Shown in pieces: positions 53,970-62,475 of a stretch of 64,000 nucleotides of DNA; positions within the stretch are counted from its first letter, which is position 1, and the number at the start of each line of letters is the position of its first letter. The notes under the pieces were generated by a model that did no database searches, was not told the DNA's origin, and worked only from the letters and a program-made list of their open reading frames with translations. The stretch lies in the NCBI RefSeq assembly GCF_003095395.1, contig NZ_QEIJ01000007.1, positions 1-64,000 on the forward strand, in the 5' to 3' direction. Position numbers and translations under genes: made by a program. The stretch comes from Microbacterium sp. Gd 4-13. GTDB taxonomy: Bacteria > Actinomycetota > Actinomycetes > Actinomycetales > Microbacteriaceae.

Positions 53970-54401
53970 GTGCGTACGAACGTCGGTCTCTGGTGGATGC
54001 TGTCCGCCTTCTTCCTCCTCCTCGCGGTCGTCTACACCGTGTGGTCGCTGCTCTACTATCAGGGTGATTTCGTCAACCGCGTCGAGTGGGTCGGCTCGAC
54101 GGCGCTGCTGTTCACCTCGATCATGTCCGCGCTCATCGCGTTCTACGTGCAGCACGTGCACCGTGCGCAGGGAGGCGAGCTCCCGGAGGACGTGCTCACC
54201 GCCGACATCGACGACGGAGACCCCGAGCTCGGCGAGTTCAGCCCATGGTCGTGGTGGCCGCTCGTGCTGGCGGGGTCCGCCGCCGTAGCGGTCCTGGGTC
54301 TGGCTGTCGGCACGTTCTTGATGCCCATCGGGCTTGCTCTGTTCGCTGTCGCCATCGTCGGCTGGGTGTTCGAGTACTACCGCGGGTACTTCGCGCGCTG
54401 A
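53970..54401 (+). CDS. ctaF: Cytochrome c oxidase subunit 4 (actinobacterial)
   Basis: A 143-residue small subunit found only in actinobacterial bc1-aa3 supercomplexes. Four membrane helices (about 7-26, 36-58, 90-110, 112-132). GTG start immediately after the ctaD stop with no spacing, so translation is coupled. It stabilises the oxidase; no cofactor ligands are expected. Confidence 0.93.
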   Translation: MRTNVGLWWMLSAFFLLLAVVYTVWSLLYYQGDFVNRVEWVGSTALLFTSIMSALIAFYVQHVHRAQGGELPEDVLTADIDDGDPELGEFSPWSWWPLVLAGSAAVAVLGLAVGTFLMPIGLALFAVAIVGWVFEYYRGYFAR

Positions 54402-54405
54402 CCTC

Positions 54406-55194
54406 GTGCCCATCCGGCTGAGAGCGGCCGCCGTCTCCGATGTCGGCGTTCACCGCGAGACGAATCAGGATGGGGCGTTCACCGCACCCTGGGGAGCAGC
54501 GGTCGCCGACGGCGTCGGGGGCGGCCCGTCGGGCGATCTCGCGTCAGCCGCCCTCATACATCGGTTGGTGGCAGAGGGAGCCATGATCCCCGACCCTGAG
54601 ACGCTGGTCGTCCGCATTCGCGAGGCGAACTGGGACATCCGCGCCCACGTGGAGCGCGACCCCGCCCTGCGCGGCATGGCGACCACCTTCACGGGTCTTT
54701 TCCTCGGAGCCGCCGGCGATCTGCTGGTGGCTCACACGGGCGACTCTCGCGCCTACCTGCTGCGAGACGGCTGGTTCACGCGCGAGACCCGCGATGACTC
54801 GTACGTGCAAGCGCTGGTGGATCACGGGCTCCTCGCCCCCGAGGCCGCAGCATCGCACCCCCGACGCAACATCATCACGGCGTCGCTCGGGGGTGGCGAG
54901 GACGACACGATCTCGGTGCTCGAACGCCAGCCTGTCGTCGGAGACCGGTGGCTGCTGTGCAGCGACGGCCTGACCGATTACGTGCCGGAGCTCGACATCG
55001 TCGAACTGCTGCGCTCGGCCGGTACCGCGGTCGACGCCGCGGCCGACATCGTCGCTCTCGCTCTCGAAGCCGGCACGCGCGACAATGTGACGGCCGTCGT
55101 CTGCGATGTCGTCGACACCGAGGCGGGGGCGGAGCCCCCCGTCTTCTACGGCTCCGCCGGCCGCTACTTCACCGAGGACGTCGAAACGGCCTGA
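54406..55194 (+). CDS. PP2C-family Ser/Thr phosphatase
   Basis: A 262-residue metal-dependent phosphatase without membrane helix. The PPM motifs are intact: SDVGVHRETNQDG, ADGVGGGPSGD, HTGDSRAYLLRDG, CSDGLTDYV and RDNVTAVV, supplying the Mn-binding Asp residues. It starts only 4 bases after ctaF (GTG 54406), so it seems to belong to the cytochrome oxidase operon, which is unusual for the family; most are next to kinases. It could oppose PknL or another Ser/Thr kinase. Its last 31 bases overlap the end of the opposed rhodanese gene. Confidence 0.9.
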   Translation: MPIRLRAAAVSDVGVHRETNQDGAFTAPWGAAVADGVGGGPSGDLASAALIHRLVAEGAMIPDPETLVVRIREANWDIRAHVERDPALRGMATTFTGLFLGAAGDLLVAHTGDSRAYLLRDGWFTRETRDDSYVQALVDHGLLAPEAAASHPRRNIITASLGGGEDDTISVLERQPVVGDRWLLCSDGLTDYVPELDIVELLRSAGTAVDAAADIVALALEAGTRDNVTAVVCDVVDTEAGAEPPVFYGSAGRYFTEDVETA

Positions 55195-55613
55195 ACGCGG
55201 CCTTCGCGCGCGGTCCTCACCACAGTGACGAGCGGGTCGAAGACACGGGGGAGCGGACCGTCGTCGTCTTCGGTGGGTTGTCCCTCGCGCACCCAATACT
55301 CGTACCCGCCGATCATCTCCTTCACGGTGAATCCGAGTTGAGCGAACGCGAGGGCCCCCCGCACGCCGCCGTTGCAGCCGGGGCTCCAGCAGTACACGAC
55401 CACGGGGATCGCGGGGTCGAGCTCATCGAGCGCCCGGGACGATATCTCAGCGTGGGGGAGGTGCAGGGCCCCGCTGATGCGTCCCTGGCGCCAGGCCTCG
55501 TCGTTGCGGACGTCGACGAGCACGACGTCGCGGCCGGCGCGCTGGTCGGCGTAGACGTCGGCGGGATCAGTTTCGTGCGCAAGCCGGGCGACGAAGAAGG
55601 CGGGGTCGGTCAT
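55164..55613 (-). CDS. Rhodanese-like sulfurtransferase
   Basis: A 149-residue single rhodanese domain (about 10-125): DVVLVDVRNDEAWRQGRISGALHLPH and the active-site loop YCWSPGCNGG (C75, second Cys C80). The FTVKEMIGGYEYWVREG ending is typical. It may move sulfane sulfur or cyanide, or act as a redox partner; the substrate is unknown. It overlaps the PP2C gene tail-to-tail by 31 bases. ATG at 55613, six bases after TAACGT. Confidence 0.88.
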   Translation of the reverse strand: MTDPAFFVARLAHETDPADVYADQRAGRDVVLVDVRNDEAWRQGRISGALHLPHAEISSRALDELDPAIPVVVYCWSPGCNGGVRGALAFAQLGFTVKEMIGGYEYWVREGQPTEDDDGPLPRVFDPLVTVVRTAREGRVQAVSTSSVK

Positions 55614-55625
55614 GGTTCGACGTTA
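55611..55625 (-). promoter_or_regulatory. Leaderless promoter of the rhodanese gene (-10 TAACGT, N6, ATG)
   Basis: On the minus strand TAACGT (55625-55620), six bases, ATG at 55613, no ribosome site. Confidence 0.5.
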
Positions 55626-55715
55626 GGGCCCGCGTGAGCGCGGCACGAGCGGCCGAGGTGCCAGTCGCCGCAGGATTCCTGACACGGCGGAGGACGGGGG
55701 GAGGGGGAGAACGGC

Positions 55716-55760
55716 GAATGCCCCGGCCCTCGCCTCAGAAGAGGCAGGGACGGGGCATTC
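55716..55760 (-). terminator. Long hairpin after qcrB
   Basis: Arms 55716-55736 and 55741-55760 pair through a 10-bp outer stem (GAATGCCCCG) and an inner CCCT/GCCTC stem with one bulge, loop AGAA. It lies 12 bases past the qcrB stop. The minus-strand tail has only short T runs, so termination may be partial or factor-assisted. Confidence 0.65.
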
Positions 55761-55772
55761 GGATCGGGAGGA

Positions 55773-57632
55773 CTACTTCTCGTCGTCCTTCTGAGGATCC
55801 TTCTTCTCGGACGAATCGGTCTCGTCGAGGATCTTCGGGGCGCGCATCTCCACGTCGGCGCGCTCGTCATGCGGTGCCATCGCGGGACGGCCGTCTTCGG
55901 CTGCGCGCTCGCGAGCGCCCTCGATCTCACGCGCCTCTTCGTCGGCGAGGTGCTCGATCTCATGGTGCTGATGCGCGGCCGCGGCGTCGAGTTCGGCCTG
56001 CGAGAGCGGTGCAAGGCGGTCTTCGAAGAACCAGCGCGAGATGCCGGCACGAAGGTTCTCGTGCCATGGGATCTGGCCCTTGGCGTTCGGTCGCACGACG
56101 AGCGGCTCATAGCCGTCGTTCGAGACGAGCTTCCACCGGTCGAACTCGTCGACCGGCTGGTGCACCTCGATGTACTCGCCACCGGGGAGGCGGACGATAC
56201 GGCCCGACTCGTAGCCGTGCAGGACGATCTCGCGGTCCTTCTTCTGCAGCGCGATGCAGATGCGCTTGGTGACGAAGTAGGCGATGATCGGGCCGATGAT
56301 CAGCAGGGCCTGCAGGGTGTGGATGACGCCCTCCATCGTGACCCAGAAGTGCGTCGCGATGATGTCGGACGATGCCGCTGCCCACAGCACGGCGTAGAAC
56401 GTGACGCCGGCGGCGCCGATCGCGGTGCGGGTCGCGGCGTTGCGCGGACGCTGGGCGATGTGGTGCTCGCGCTTGTCGCCCGTGACCCACGCCTCGATGA
56501 AGGGGTAGATCATGACGAGAACGATGAACAGGCCCAGGACGGCGAGCGGCAGGATGATGTTCCACGAGAAGGTGTGGTCGAACAGCACCGTCTCGAGGTG
56601 CGGCGGCACCAGACGCAGCGCTCCGTCGGCGAAACCGATGTACCAGTCGGGCTGCGTACCCGCTGACACCGGCGACGGGTCGTAGGGGCCGTAGTTCCAG
56701 ATCGGGTTGATCGTGAACATCGCAGCGATCGTGACGATCACACCGAAGACGATGAAGAAGAATCCACCCATCTTCGACGCGTACACCGGGAGGATCGGGT
56801 AGCCCACGACGTTGCTGTTCGTGCGGGCGGGGCCGGCGAACTGCGTGTGCTTGTTGACGATCATCAGCATGAGGTGCACGGCGAGCAGCGCCACGAGGAT
56901 CGCCGGGAGCAGCAGGATGTGCAGCGTGTAGAGGCGTCCGACGATCGCCGTGCCCGGGAACTCTCCACCGAACAGGAGGAACGAGATCCAGGTGCCCACG
57001 AGCGGGATGCCCTTGACCATGCCGTCGATGATGCGCAGACCGTTGCCGGAGAGCAGATCGTCGGGGAGCGAGTAGCCGGTGAAGCCCTCTGCCATCGCGA
57101 GGATGAAGAGGATGAAGCCGATCACCCAGTTGAGCTCGCGGGGCTTGCGGAACGCACCCGTGAAGAAGACGCGCAGCATGTGCACGCCGATGCCGGCGAT
57201 GAACGTGAGAGCGGCCCAGTGGTGGATCTGCCGGACGAGCAGACCGCCGCGCATGTCGAACGAGATGCGCAGTGTCGAATCCATCGCGGCCGACATGGCG
57301 ATTCCGCGCATCGGCTCGTAGGCGCCGTCATAGTGCGTCTCGACCATGGAGGCCTGGAAGAAGAACGTCAGGAACGTTCCCGACAGCAGCACGACGACGA
57401 AGCTCCACAGAGCGACCTCGCCGAGCATGAACGACCAGTGGTCGGGGAAGATCTTGCGCCCGAGCTCCTTGACGAGGCCCGAGATGCTCGTGCGCTCGTC
57501 GAGGTAGTTGGCTGCGGCGCCGACGAAGCGGCCGCCCAGCGGCTTGCCGTCGCGCCCGGCCTCGGGCTTCGGCGTCTCGGTCACCGCCGGCTCGAGGGTG
57601 ACGTTATCGGTGGGGTGAGATCCGGTACTCAA
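55773..57632 (-). CDS. qcrB: Cytochrome bc1 complex cytochrome b subunit
   Basis: A 619-residue quinol-oxidising subunit with two b hemes. Eight membrane helices or more, with the heme His pairs in IHHWAALTFIAGIGVHMLRVFF and TLHILLLPAILVALLAVHL, and the Q-site GPYDPSPVSAGTQPDWYIGF. The soluble C-terminal extension of about 150 residues (from EIVLHGYESGRIVRLPGGEY on), ending in a charged Glu/Lys-rich tail, is actinobacterial. It starts with TTG at 57632, overlapping the qcrA stop (TTGA), with GGGAG upstream. Last gene of ctaE-qcrC-qcrA-qcrB. Confidence 0.95.
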   Translation of the reverse strand: MSTGSHPTDNVTLEPAVTETPKPEAGRDGKPLGGRFVGAAANYLDERTSISGLVKELGRKIFPDHWSFMLGEVALWSFVVVLLSGTFLTFFFQASMVETHYDGAYEPMRGIAMSAAMDSTLRISFDMRGGLLVRQIHHWAALTFIAGIGVHMLRVFFTGAFRKPRELNWVIGFILFILAMAEGFTGYSLPDDLLSGNGLRIIDGMVKGIPLVGTWISFLLFGGEFPGTAIVGRLYTLHILLLPAILVALLAVHLMLMIVNKHTQFAGPARTNSNVVGYPILPVYASKMGGFFFIVFGVIVTIAAMFTINPIWNYGPYDPSPVSAGTQPDWYIGFADGALRLVPPHLETVLFDHTFSWNIILPLAVLGLFIVLVMIYPFIEAWVTGDKREHHIAQRPRNAATRTAIGAAGVTFYAVLWAAASSDIIATHFWVTMEGVIHTLQALLIIGPIIAYFVTKRICIALQKKDREIVLHGYESGRIVRLPGGEYIEVHQPVDEFDRWKLVSNDGYEPLVVRPNAKGQIPWHENLRAGISRWFFEDRLAPLSQAELDAAAAHQHHEIEHLADEEAREIEGARERAAEDGRPAMAPHDERADVEMRAPKILDETDSSEKKDPQKDDEK

Positions 57633-58708
57633 TGACGCTCCCAGAAGCTCGGTCCGACGGGTTCGGTGAAGTCGCTACGAGCGACGAGGTAGCCCTCGTC
57701 GTCGACGGTGATGGGCAGCTGCGGCAGCGGACGAGCGGCGGGCCCGAAGATGACCTTCGCGCCGTCGGCCACGTCGAACTGCGACTGGTGGCAGGGGCAC
57801 AGCAGGTGGTGGGTCTGCTGCTCGTAGAGGGCGACGGGGCAGCCGACGTGCGTGCAGACCTTGGAGTACGCGACGATGCCGTCGTACGACCAGTCCTTCT
57901 TGTCATCGGCCTCGGTGAGCTGCTCGGGGAGCATGCGCATGAGCAGCACGATCGCCTTGGCCTTCTCCTCGAGGTACCCCTCGTCGTGGCCGAGGTCGGC
58001 GAGCTCTTCGGGGATGACGTGGAAAGCGGAACCGAGGGTGACGTCCGCGGCGCGGATGCGACGACCCGACGGGTCGTGAGCGAGGTGCGAGCCCTCTTTC
58101 CACATCGTGTGGCTGAGGAGCGCCACCGGGTTGCCCGCGATCGGGTTCTCGGGGGAGTTCTCCGGTGCCAGGCCGCGGAAGAGCGTGATGCCGGGGATGA
58201 CCGAGGCGACGAGCGCGGCGAAGAGGGAGTTGCGGATCACCTCGCGGCGTCCGAAGCCCGACTCCTCGTTCGCGTCGACGAAGACGTTGATGGCGCCTTC
58301 ACGCGTCGCATCGCGACCACGCGTCGCGTGACGCGGCTCGATGTACTCCTTGTCGGACATGACGGCCTTCGACCAGTGGATCGCGCCGATGCCGATGGCC
58401 AGCAGGGCGAAGCCGATGCCGAGTCCGATGAAGAGGTTGTTGTTGCGGATGTCGATCATCTCGCCCGACTCGATCGGGAAGATCATGTAGGCGATGCTGG
58501 CCCAGAGGCTGGCGGCGACCGACAGGTAGAACAGCGTGTAGACCGTGCGGACCGCGCGGCGCATGGCCTTGGGGTCCTGGTCGGTGACGCGGTGACGGTG
58601 GGGCGGCAGCTCCGTACCCTGCACGGGGTCGGGCACCACGACAGCGAGCCCGGAGGCGGGCTTCCATGAAGCCCTCTCGTGCTCGAGCGCGTCTTCCTCG
58701 TGTGCCAT
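57629..58708 (-). CDS. qcrA: Cytochrome bc1 complex Rieske iron-sulfur subunit
   Basis: A 359-residue membrane-anchored [2Fe-2S] protein. Three N-terminal membrane helices (about 60-80, 97-116, 160-180), as usual in actinobacteria, then the Rieske domain with CTHVGCPV and CPCHQSQFD (two Cys and two His ligands plus the disulfide Cys). ATG at 58708 with AGGAG. It overlaps qcrB by 4 bases and follows qcrC by 45 bases. Cluster delivery may involve ErpA. Confidence 0.96.
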   Translation of the reverse strand: MAHEEDALEHERASWKPASGLAVVVPDPVQGTELPPHRHRVTDQDPKAMRRAVRTVYTLFYLSVAASLWASIAYMIFPIESGEMIDIRNNNLFIGLGIGFALLAIGIGAIHWSKAVMSDKEYIEPRHATRGRDATREGAINVFVDANEESGFGRREVIRNSLFAALVASVIPGITLFRGLAPENSPENPIAGNPVALLSHTMWKEGSHLAHDPSGRRIRAADVTLGSAFHVIPEELADLGHDEGYLEEKAKAIVLLMRMLPEQLTEADDKKDWSYDGIVAYSKVCTHVGCPVALYEQQTHHLLCPCHQSQFDVADGAKVIFGPAARPLPQLPITVDDEGYLVARSDFTEPVGPSFWERH

Positions 58709-58753
58709 GTTGCTCCTCGTGCGTGTGATGTGTCGTGCGGGCGTCGGTCGAAA

Positions 58754-59557
58754 CTAGTTCGACTTCGCCGTGATCCAGACGGTGAGGGCGATCAGCGAAC
58801 CGATGCCGAACACCCAGATGAACAGGCCCTCGGAGACGGGACCCAGCGAACCCAGCGTGAAGCCGCCGACGGACGGGCTCTCCTGGTTGTACAGCAGGTA
58901 GGAGATGATGTCGCGCTTGTCTTCGACGGTCAGGTTCAGGTTGTTGAAGACGGGCATGTTCTGCGGGCCCGTGACCATGGCGGCGTACATGTTCACCGGG
59001 GTCGTGGTGTGCAGGTTGGGGGCGTACTTGCCCTCGGTCAGCGCACCGCCGGCGCCGGCGACGTTGTGGCACATCGCGCAGTTGATACGGAACAGCTCGG
59101 CACCGTTGGCCAGGTCGCCTTCACCGTCGAGAGTCTCCTCGTCGGGGAATGTCGGGCCCGGAGACGTCGACTGGACGTACTTGCCGAGCGCGTCGATCTG
59201 CTCCTCGGTGAACTGAACGGGCTTCTGCGGTGCCTGCGGGGCCTGCGCCTGCAGCGGCATGCGTCCGGTCGAGACCTGGAAGTGCACCGACAGCTCACCG
59301 GCGCCGTACAGCGACGGCCCGGCTTCGGACCCCTGCAGGTCCATACCATGGCAGGTTGCGCAGTTCGCCTGGAAGAGCTTCTGTCCGTCTTCGACCGTCA
59401 GCGTGGACGTCGTCGCGGAGGTGTCGTCGGTCGCGGCCATCGCCGCGGACGCACCGGCGTAGATGCCGCCGGTGAGGAGCAGGCCGATGCCGATGAGTGC
59501 GGCCGCTGCCAGGGGGCTTCGGCGGCCGTTAGAGCGGCGCTTCTTCTCTCGTGCCAT
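58754..59557 (-). CDS. qcrC: Diheme cytochrome c subunit QcrC
   Basis: A 267-residue cytochrome cc that carries electrons from the Rieske centre straight to CuA of CtaC, replacing soluble cytochrome c. N-terminal membrane anchor (about 15-38), two heme c sites CATCH and CAMCH with downstream Met ligands (PLQAQAPQ...; NMPVFNN), and a C-terminal membrane helix (about 240-262). ATG at 59557; 19 bp separate it from ctaE. Confidence 0.96.
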   Translation of the reverse strand: MAREKKRRSNGRRSPLAAAALIGIGLLLTGGIYAGASAAMAATDDTSATTSTLTVEDGQKLFQANCATCHGMDLQGSEAGPSLYGAGELSVHFQVSTGRMPLQAQAPQAPQKPVQFTEEQIDALGKYVQSTSPGPTFPDEETLDGEGDLANGAELFRINCAMCHNVAGAGGALTEGKYAPNLHTTTPVNMYAAMVTGPQNMPVFNNLNLTVEDKRDIISYLLYNQESPSVGGFTLGSLGPVSEGLFIWVFGIGSLIALTVWITAKSN

Positions 59558-59576
59558 GTCGGGGTGCAGCTCCGCT

Positions 59577-60206
59577 CTATTTCAGGAAGTAGATGACAGC
59601 GAACAGGGCGATCCAGACCACGTCGACGAAGTGCCAGTAGTACGACACGACGATCGCGGTGGTCATCTCTTTGCGCCCGAAGTTCTTCACGGCGTACGCG
59701 CGGCCGATGACGAGGAGGAAGGCGATGAGGCCGCCCGTCACGTGCAGGGCGTGGAAGCCGGTGGTCAGGTAGAAGGCCGACGCATATGCGTTGGCGGTGA
59801 TGGGCATGCCCTCGGCGACGAGCTGGGCGTACTCCCACACCTGTCCGGAGACGAAGATCGCGCCGAGCGCGAAGGTGAGGAAGAACCACTCGACCATGCC
59901 CCAGCCGAGGATGCCGCGCTTCTTCGTCGAGTAGGGCTGGTACCGCTCGGCGGCGAACACGCCCATCTGGCAGGTCACCGACGACAGCACGAGGATGATC
60001 GTGTTGCCCAGCGCGAACGGAACGTTCAGTAGCGCGCTCTCCTGCTCCCACAGACCGGAGGAGGTGCTGCGCAGCGTGAAGTAGATGGCGAACAGGCCGG
60101 CGAAGAACATGACCTCGCTGCCGAGCCAGACGATGGTGCCCACGGCAACCGGGTCCGGCCGCTTCACGGAGCGCAGAGCCTGGGAGTATGTCGCTGGGGT
60201 CGTCAC
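59577..60206 (-). CDS. ctaE: Cytochrome c oxidase subunit III
   Basis: A 209-residue subunit with seven predicted membrane helices ([21 protein letters not shown] first, then helices to [22 protein letters not shown]). It stabilises subunit I; it has no cofactor. I placed the start at GTG 60206, not at the in-frame ATG 60245. The shorter form begins at the usual point, and a CATAAT hexamer lies exactly six bases upstream, the leaderless layout. First gene of ctaE-qcrC-qcrA-qcrB and divergent from trpD. Confidence 0.93.
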   Translation of the reverse strand: MTTPATYSQALRSVKRPDPVAVGTIVWLGSEVMFFAGLFAIYFTLRSTSSGLWEQESALLNVPFALGNTIILVLSSVTCQMGVFAAERYQPYSTKKRGILGWGMVEWFFLTFALGAIFVSGQVWEYAQLVAEGMPITANAYASAFYLTTGFHALHVTGGLIAFLLVIGRAYAVKNFGRKEMTTAIVVSYYWHFVDVVWIALFAVIYFLK

Positions 60207-60218
60207 CTGACCATTATG
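60204..60218 (-). promoter_or_regulatory. Leaderless promoter of ctaE-qcr (-10 CATAAT, N6, GTG)
   Basis: On the minus strand CATAAT (60218-60213), six bases, GTG at 60206. It is the closest match to TATAAT in the window. Confidence 0.55.
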
Positions 60219-60364
60219 GACGATTTCGGCGTCGTAGTTTCGCACCGCCGACCCAACAAACTGCTTCGTCTAACTAAGCACCGCCTAAGAATCGTCCGCG
60301 AGTTCACTGGATGCCGGGTGCGACGTGGGCGCGAGAACCGCGCGGTCATGCGGGCGGCCCTCAC

Positions 60365-60379
60365 TAGGATCGAATCATG
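60365..60379 (+). promoter_or_regulatory. Leaderless promoter of trpD (-10 TAGGAT, N6, ATG)
   Basis: TAGGAT (60365-60370), six bases, ATG at 60377, no ribosome site. The 170-bp gap to ctaE is relatively AT-rich around 60235-60300, with no other clear element. Confidence 0.6.
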
Positions 60380-61444
60380 GCGGAGCGGTATTCCTGGCCC
60401 GAAATTCTCACGATGCTCCTCGACGGGCGCGACCTCAGCGTGTCGGAGTCGACCTGGGCGATGCAGCAGGTGATGGCGGGCGACGCCACGCCGTCGCAGT
60501 TGGCGGCCTTCCTCGTCGCGCTGCGGGCGAAAGGCGAGACGGTCGACGAGATCGTCGGCTTCCGCGACGCGATTCTCGAGGCCGCCGTCGGGTTGCCGGT
60601 CAAGGCCGACGTGCTCGACATCGTGGGCACCGGTGGCGACCGTCACCGCACGGTCAATGTCTCGACGATGTCGGCGATCGTCGCGGCCGCGACAGGCATC
60701 CCGGTCGTCAAGCACGGCAACCGCGCGGCCAGCTCGGCTTCCGGGTCGTCCGACGTCTTGCGCGAGCTCGGCATCGACCTGACGCTGTCGCCCGAGGCGG
60801 TGGCCGAGACGCTCGAGCGCACCGGCCTCACCTTCGCCTTCGCGACGGCGTTCCATCCCGGATTCCGCCACGCCGGTCCGACGCGTGCCGAACTCGGCAT
60901 ACCCACGGTCTTCAACTTCCTCGGTCCCCTGTGCAACCCGGCGCGCGCCGAGGCGAACGCGGTGGGTGTGGCGCACCTCGACCGCGTCCCTTTGATCACG
61001 GGGGTTTTCCGCACGCGCGGCGCGACCGCACTGGTCTTCCGCGGCGACGACGGTCTCGACGAGCTGACGACGACGGGTCACAGCCGCCTGTGGGAGGTCA
61101 GCCGCGGTGACGTGCACGAGCACGACCTCGACCCTCGCGACCTCGGTATCCGCTTCGCCGACCTCGACGATCTCCGTGGCGGGTCGCCCGCCGACAACGC
61201 CGAGGTCGTCCGTCGCGTGCTCGCCGGCGACACCGGTCCGGTGCGCGACATCGTGCTTCTCAACACGGCGGCGGGCATCGTCGCGTTCCGGCTCTTCCAG
61301 GATCCAACGCAGGTGCAGCGTCCGATCGTCGAGCGGCTCGCGGAGGGGATGGCTGCTGCTGCACAGGCCGTCGACGACGGCCGCGCGGCGGCGAAGCTCG
61401 ACGACTGGGTTGAGACGAGCCGATCGCTCGCGACGCCGTCGTAG
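60377..61444 (+). CDS. trpD: Anthranilate phosphoribosyltransferase
   Basis: A 355-residue enzyme of tryptophan synthesis that joins anthranilate to PRPP. The glycine loop VGTGGDRHRTVNVST binds PRPP, KHGNRAASSASGSSDVLRELG binds anthranilate, and RAELGIPTVFNFLGPLCNPA is conserved. No other trp gene adjoins; the trpD-ctaE neighbourhood is shared with M. tuberculosis (Rv2192c-Rv2193). Leaderless layout. Confidence 0.94.
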   Translation: MAERYSWPEILTMLLDGRDLSVSESTWAMQQVMAGDATPSQLAAFLVALRAKGETVDEIVGFRDAILEAAVGLPVKADVLDIVGTGGDRHRTVNVSTMSAIVAAATGIPVVKHGNRAASSASGSSDVLRELGIDLTLSPEAVAETLERTGLTFAFATAFHPGFRHAGPTRAELGIPTVFNFLGPLCNPARAEANAVGVAHLDRVPLITGVFRTRGATALVFRGDDGLDELTTTGHSRLWEVSRGDVHEHDLDPRDLGIRFADLDDLRGGSPADNAEVVRRVLAGDTGPVRDIVLLNTAAGIVAFRLFQDPTQVQRPIVERLAEGMAAAAQAVDDGRAAAKLDDWVETSRSLATPS

Positions 61445-61471
61445 GGCCCGAGCTCAGGAGAGGAGATCGAC

Positions 61472-62464
61472 GTGGATCCGCTCGACGCACTGAACGAGAT
61501 CGCGTACCTGCTCGAGCGGGAGCGCTCCTCTCGCTACAAATCGAAGGCGTTTCGCACGGCGGCGCAGTCCATCGCAGACCTCGACGACGCGGCCCGGCGG
61601 GATCCGGCGCTCCGCCGTCGCAAGGGTGTCGGCGACTCCACCTTCGCCGTGATCACCCAGGCGCTCGACGGGCGTGTGCCCGACTATTTGGTCGGTCTGA
61701 GGGAGAAGGCGGGGGTCGCGACCGGCTCTGAGCTGCGGGGGCTCCTGCGGGGGGACCTTCACAGCCACAGCGAGTGGTCGGACGGTCTGACCCCGATCGA
61801 GCTCATGGTCGACGCGGGCCGCCGGCTCGGGCACGAGTACCTGGCCCTGACCGACCATTCCCCGCGCCTGCGCGTCGCGAACGGTCTCTCGCCCGAGCGG
61901 CTCCGTGAACAGATGGGCATCGTCGAGTCGTTTCGCGGTGACGGCTTCACCCTCCTCACCGGTATCGAGGTCGACATCCTCGACGACGGCGCGCTCGATC
62001 AGGAAGACGACCTGCTCGACGAACTGGACGTGGTCGTCGCATCCGCCCATTCCCAGCTCCGCATGGAGAGCGGTCCGATGACCCGTCGCCTGGTCGGGGC
62101 GGTCTCGAACCCGAGGGTCGACGTGCTCGGTCATGTCACCGGACGCCTCGTCGAGGGGGCGCGGGGAACGCGGCCCCCCTCGACGTTCGACCCGCGCGCC
62201 GTCTTCGACGCGGCTGCGGCGCACGGGGTGGCGGTGGAGATCAACTCGCGGCCCGAGCGCCAGGACCCTCCCGACGAACTGATCGCGATCGCCCTCGACG
62301 CGGGCTGCTTGTTCTCGATCGACTCCGACGCGCACGCACCTGGCCAGCTCTCCCTCATCGACTACGGCGCCGCGCGTGCGGAGCGGGCGGGTGTGCCCAC
62401 TGATCGCGTCGTCACCACCTGGTCGCTCGAGCGCCTGCGGGAGTGGCTCGGCCGACGGCGGTGA
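61472..62464 (+). CDS. PHP-domain phosphoesterase with helix-hairpin N-terminus
   Basis: A 330-residue protein with a DNA-polymerase-beta-like helical region first (about 1-80; LERERSSRYKSKAFRTAAQSI and GVGDSTFAVITQAL). A PHP phosphoesterase follows (about 90-320): GDLHSHSEWSDG, ALTDHSPR, IEVDIL, ASAHSQL, VLGHVTGR and SIDSDAHAP, giving all metal histidines and aspartates. It resembles PolX without the polymerase core. A role in DNA-end processing or as a histidinol-phosphatase-like enzyme is possible; I do not favour one. GTG at 61472 with AGGAGAGGAGA upstream. Confidence 0.85.
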   Translation: MDPLDALNEIAYLLERERSSRYKSKAFRTAAQSIADLDDAARRDPALRRRKGVGDSTFAVITQALDGRVPDYLVGLREKAGVATGSELRGLLRGDLHSHSEWSDGLTPIELMVDAGRRLGHEYLALTDHSPRLRVANGLSPERLREQMGIVESFRGDGFTLLTGIEVDILDDGALDQEDDLLDELDVVVASAHSQLRMESGPMTRRLVGAVSNPRVDVLGHVTGRLVEGARGTRPPSTFDPRAVFDAAAAHGVAVEINSRPERQDPPDELIAIALDAGCLFSIDSDAHAPGQLSLIDYGAARAERAGVPTDRVVTTWSLERLREWLGRRR

Positions 62465-62475
62465 CCGCTCGCGGC

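Noticed and set aside
60207..60245. ATG 60245 as the start of ctaE
   Set aside because: The 13 extra residues are not conserved-looking, and the GTG at 60206 has the leaderless layout seen for many other genes.
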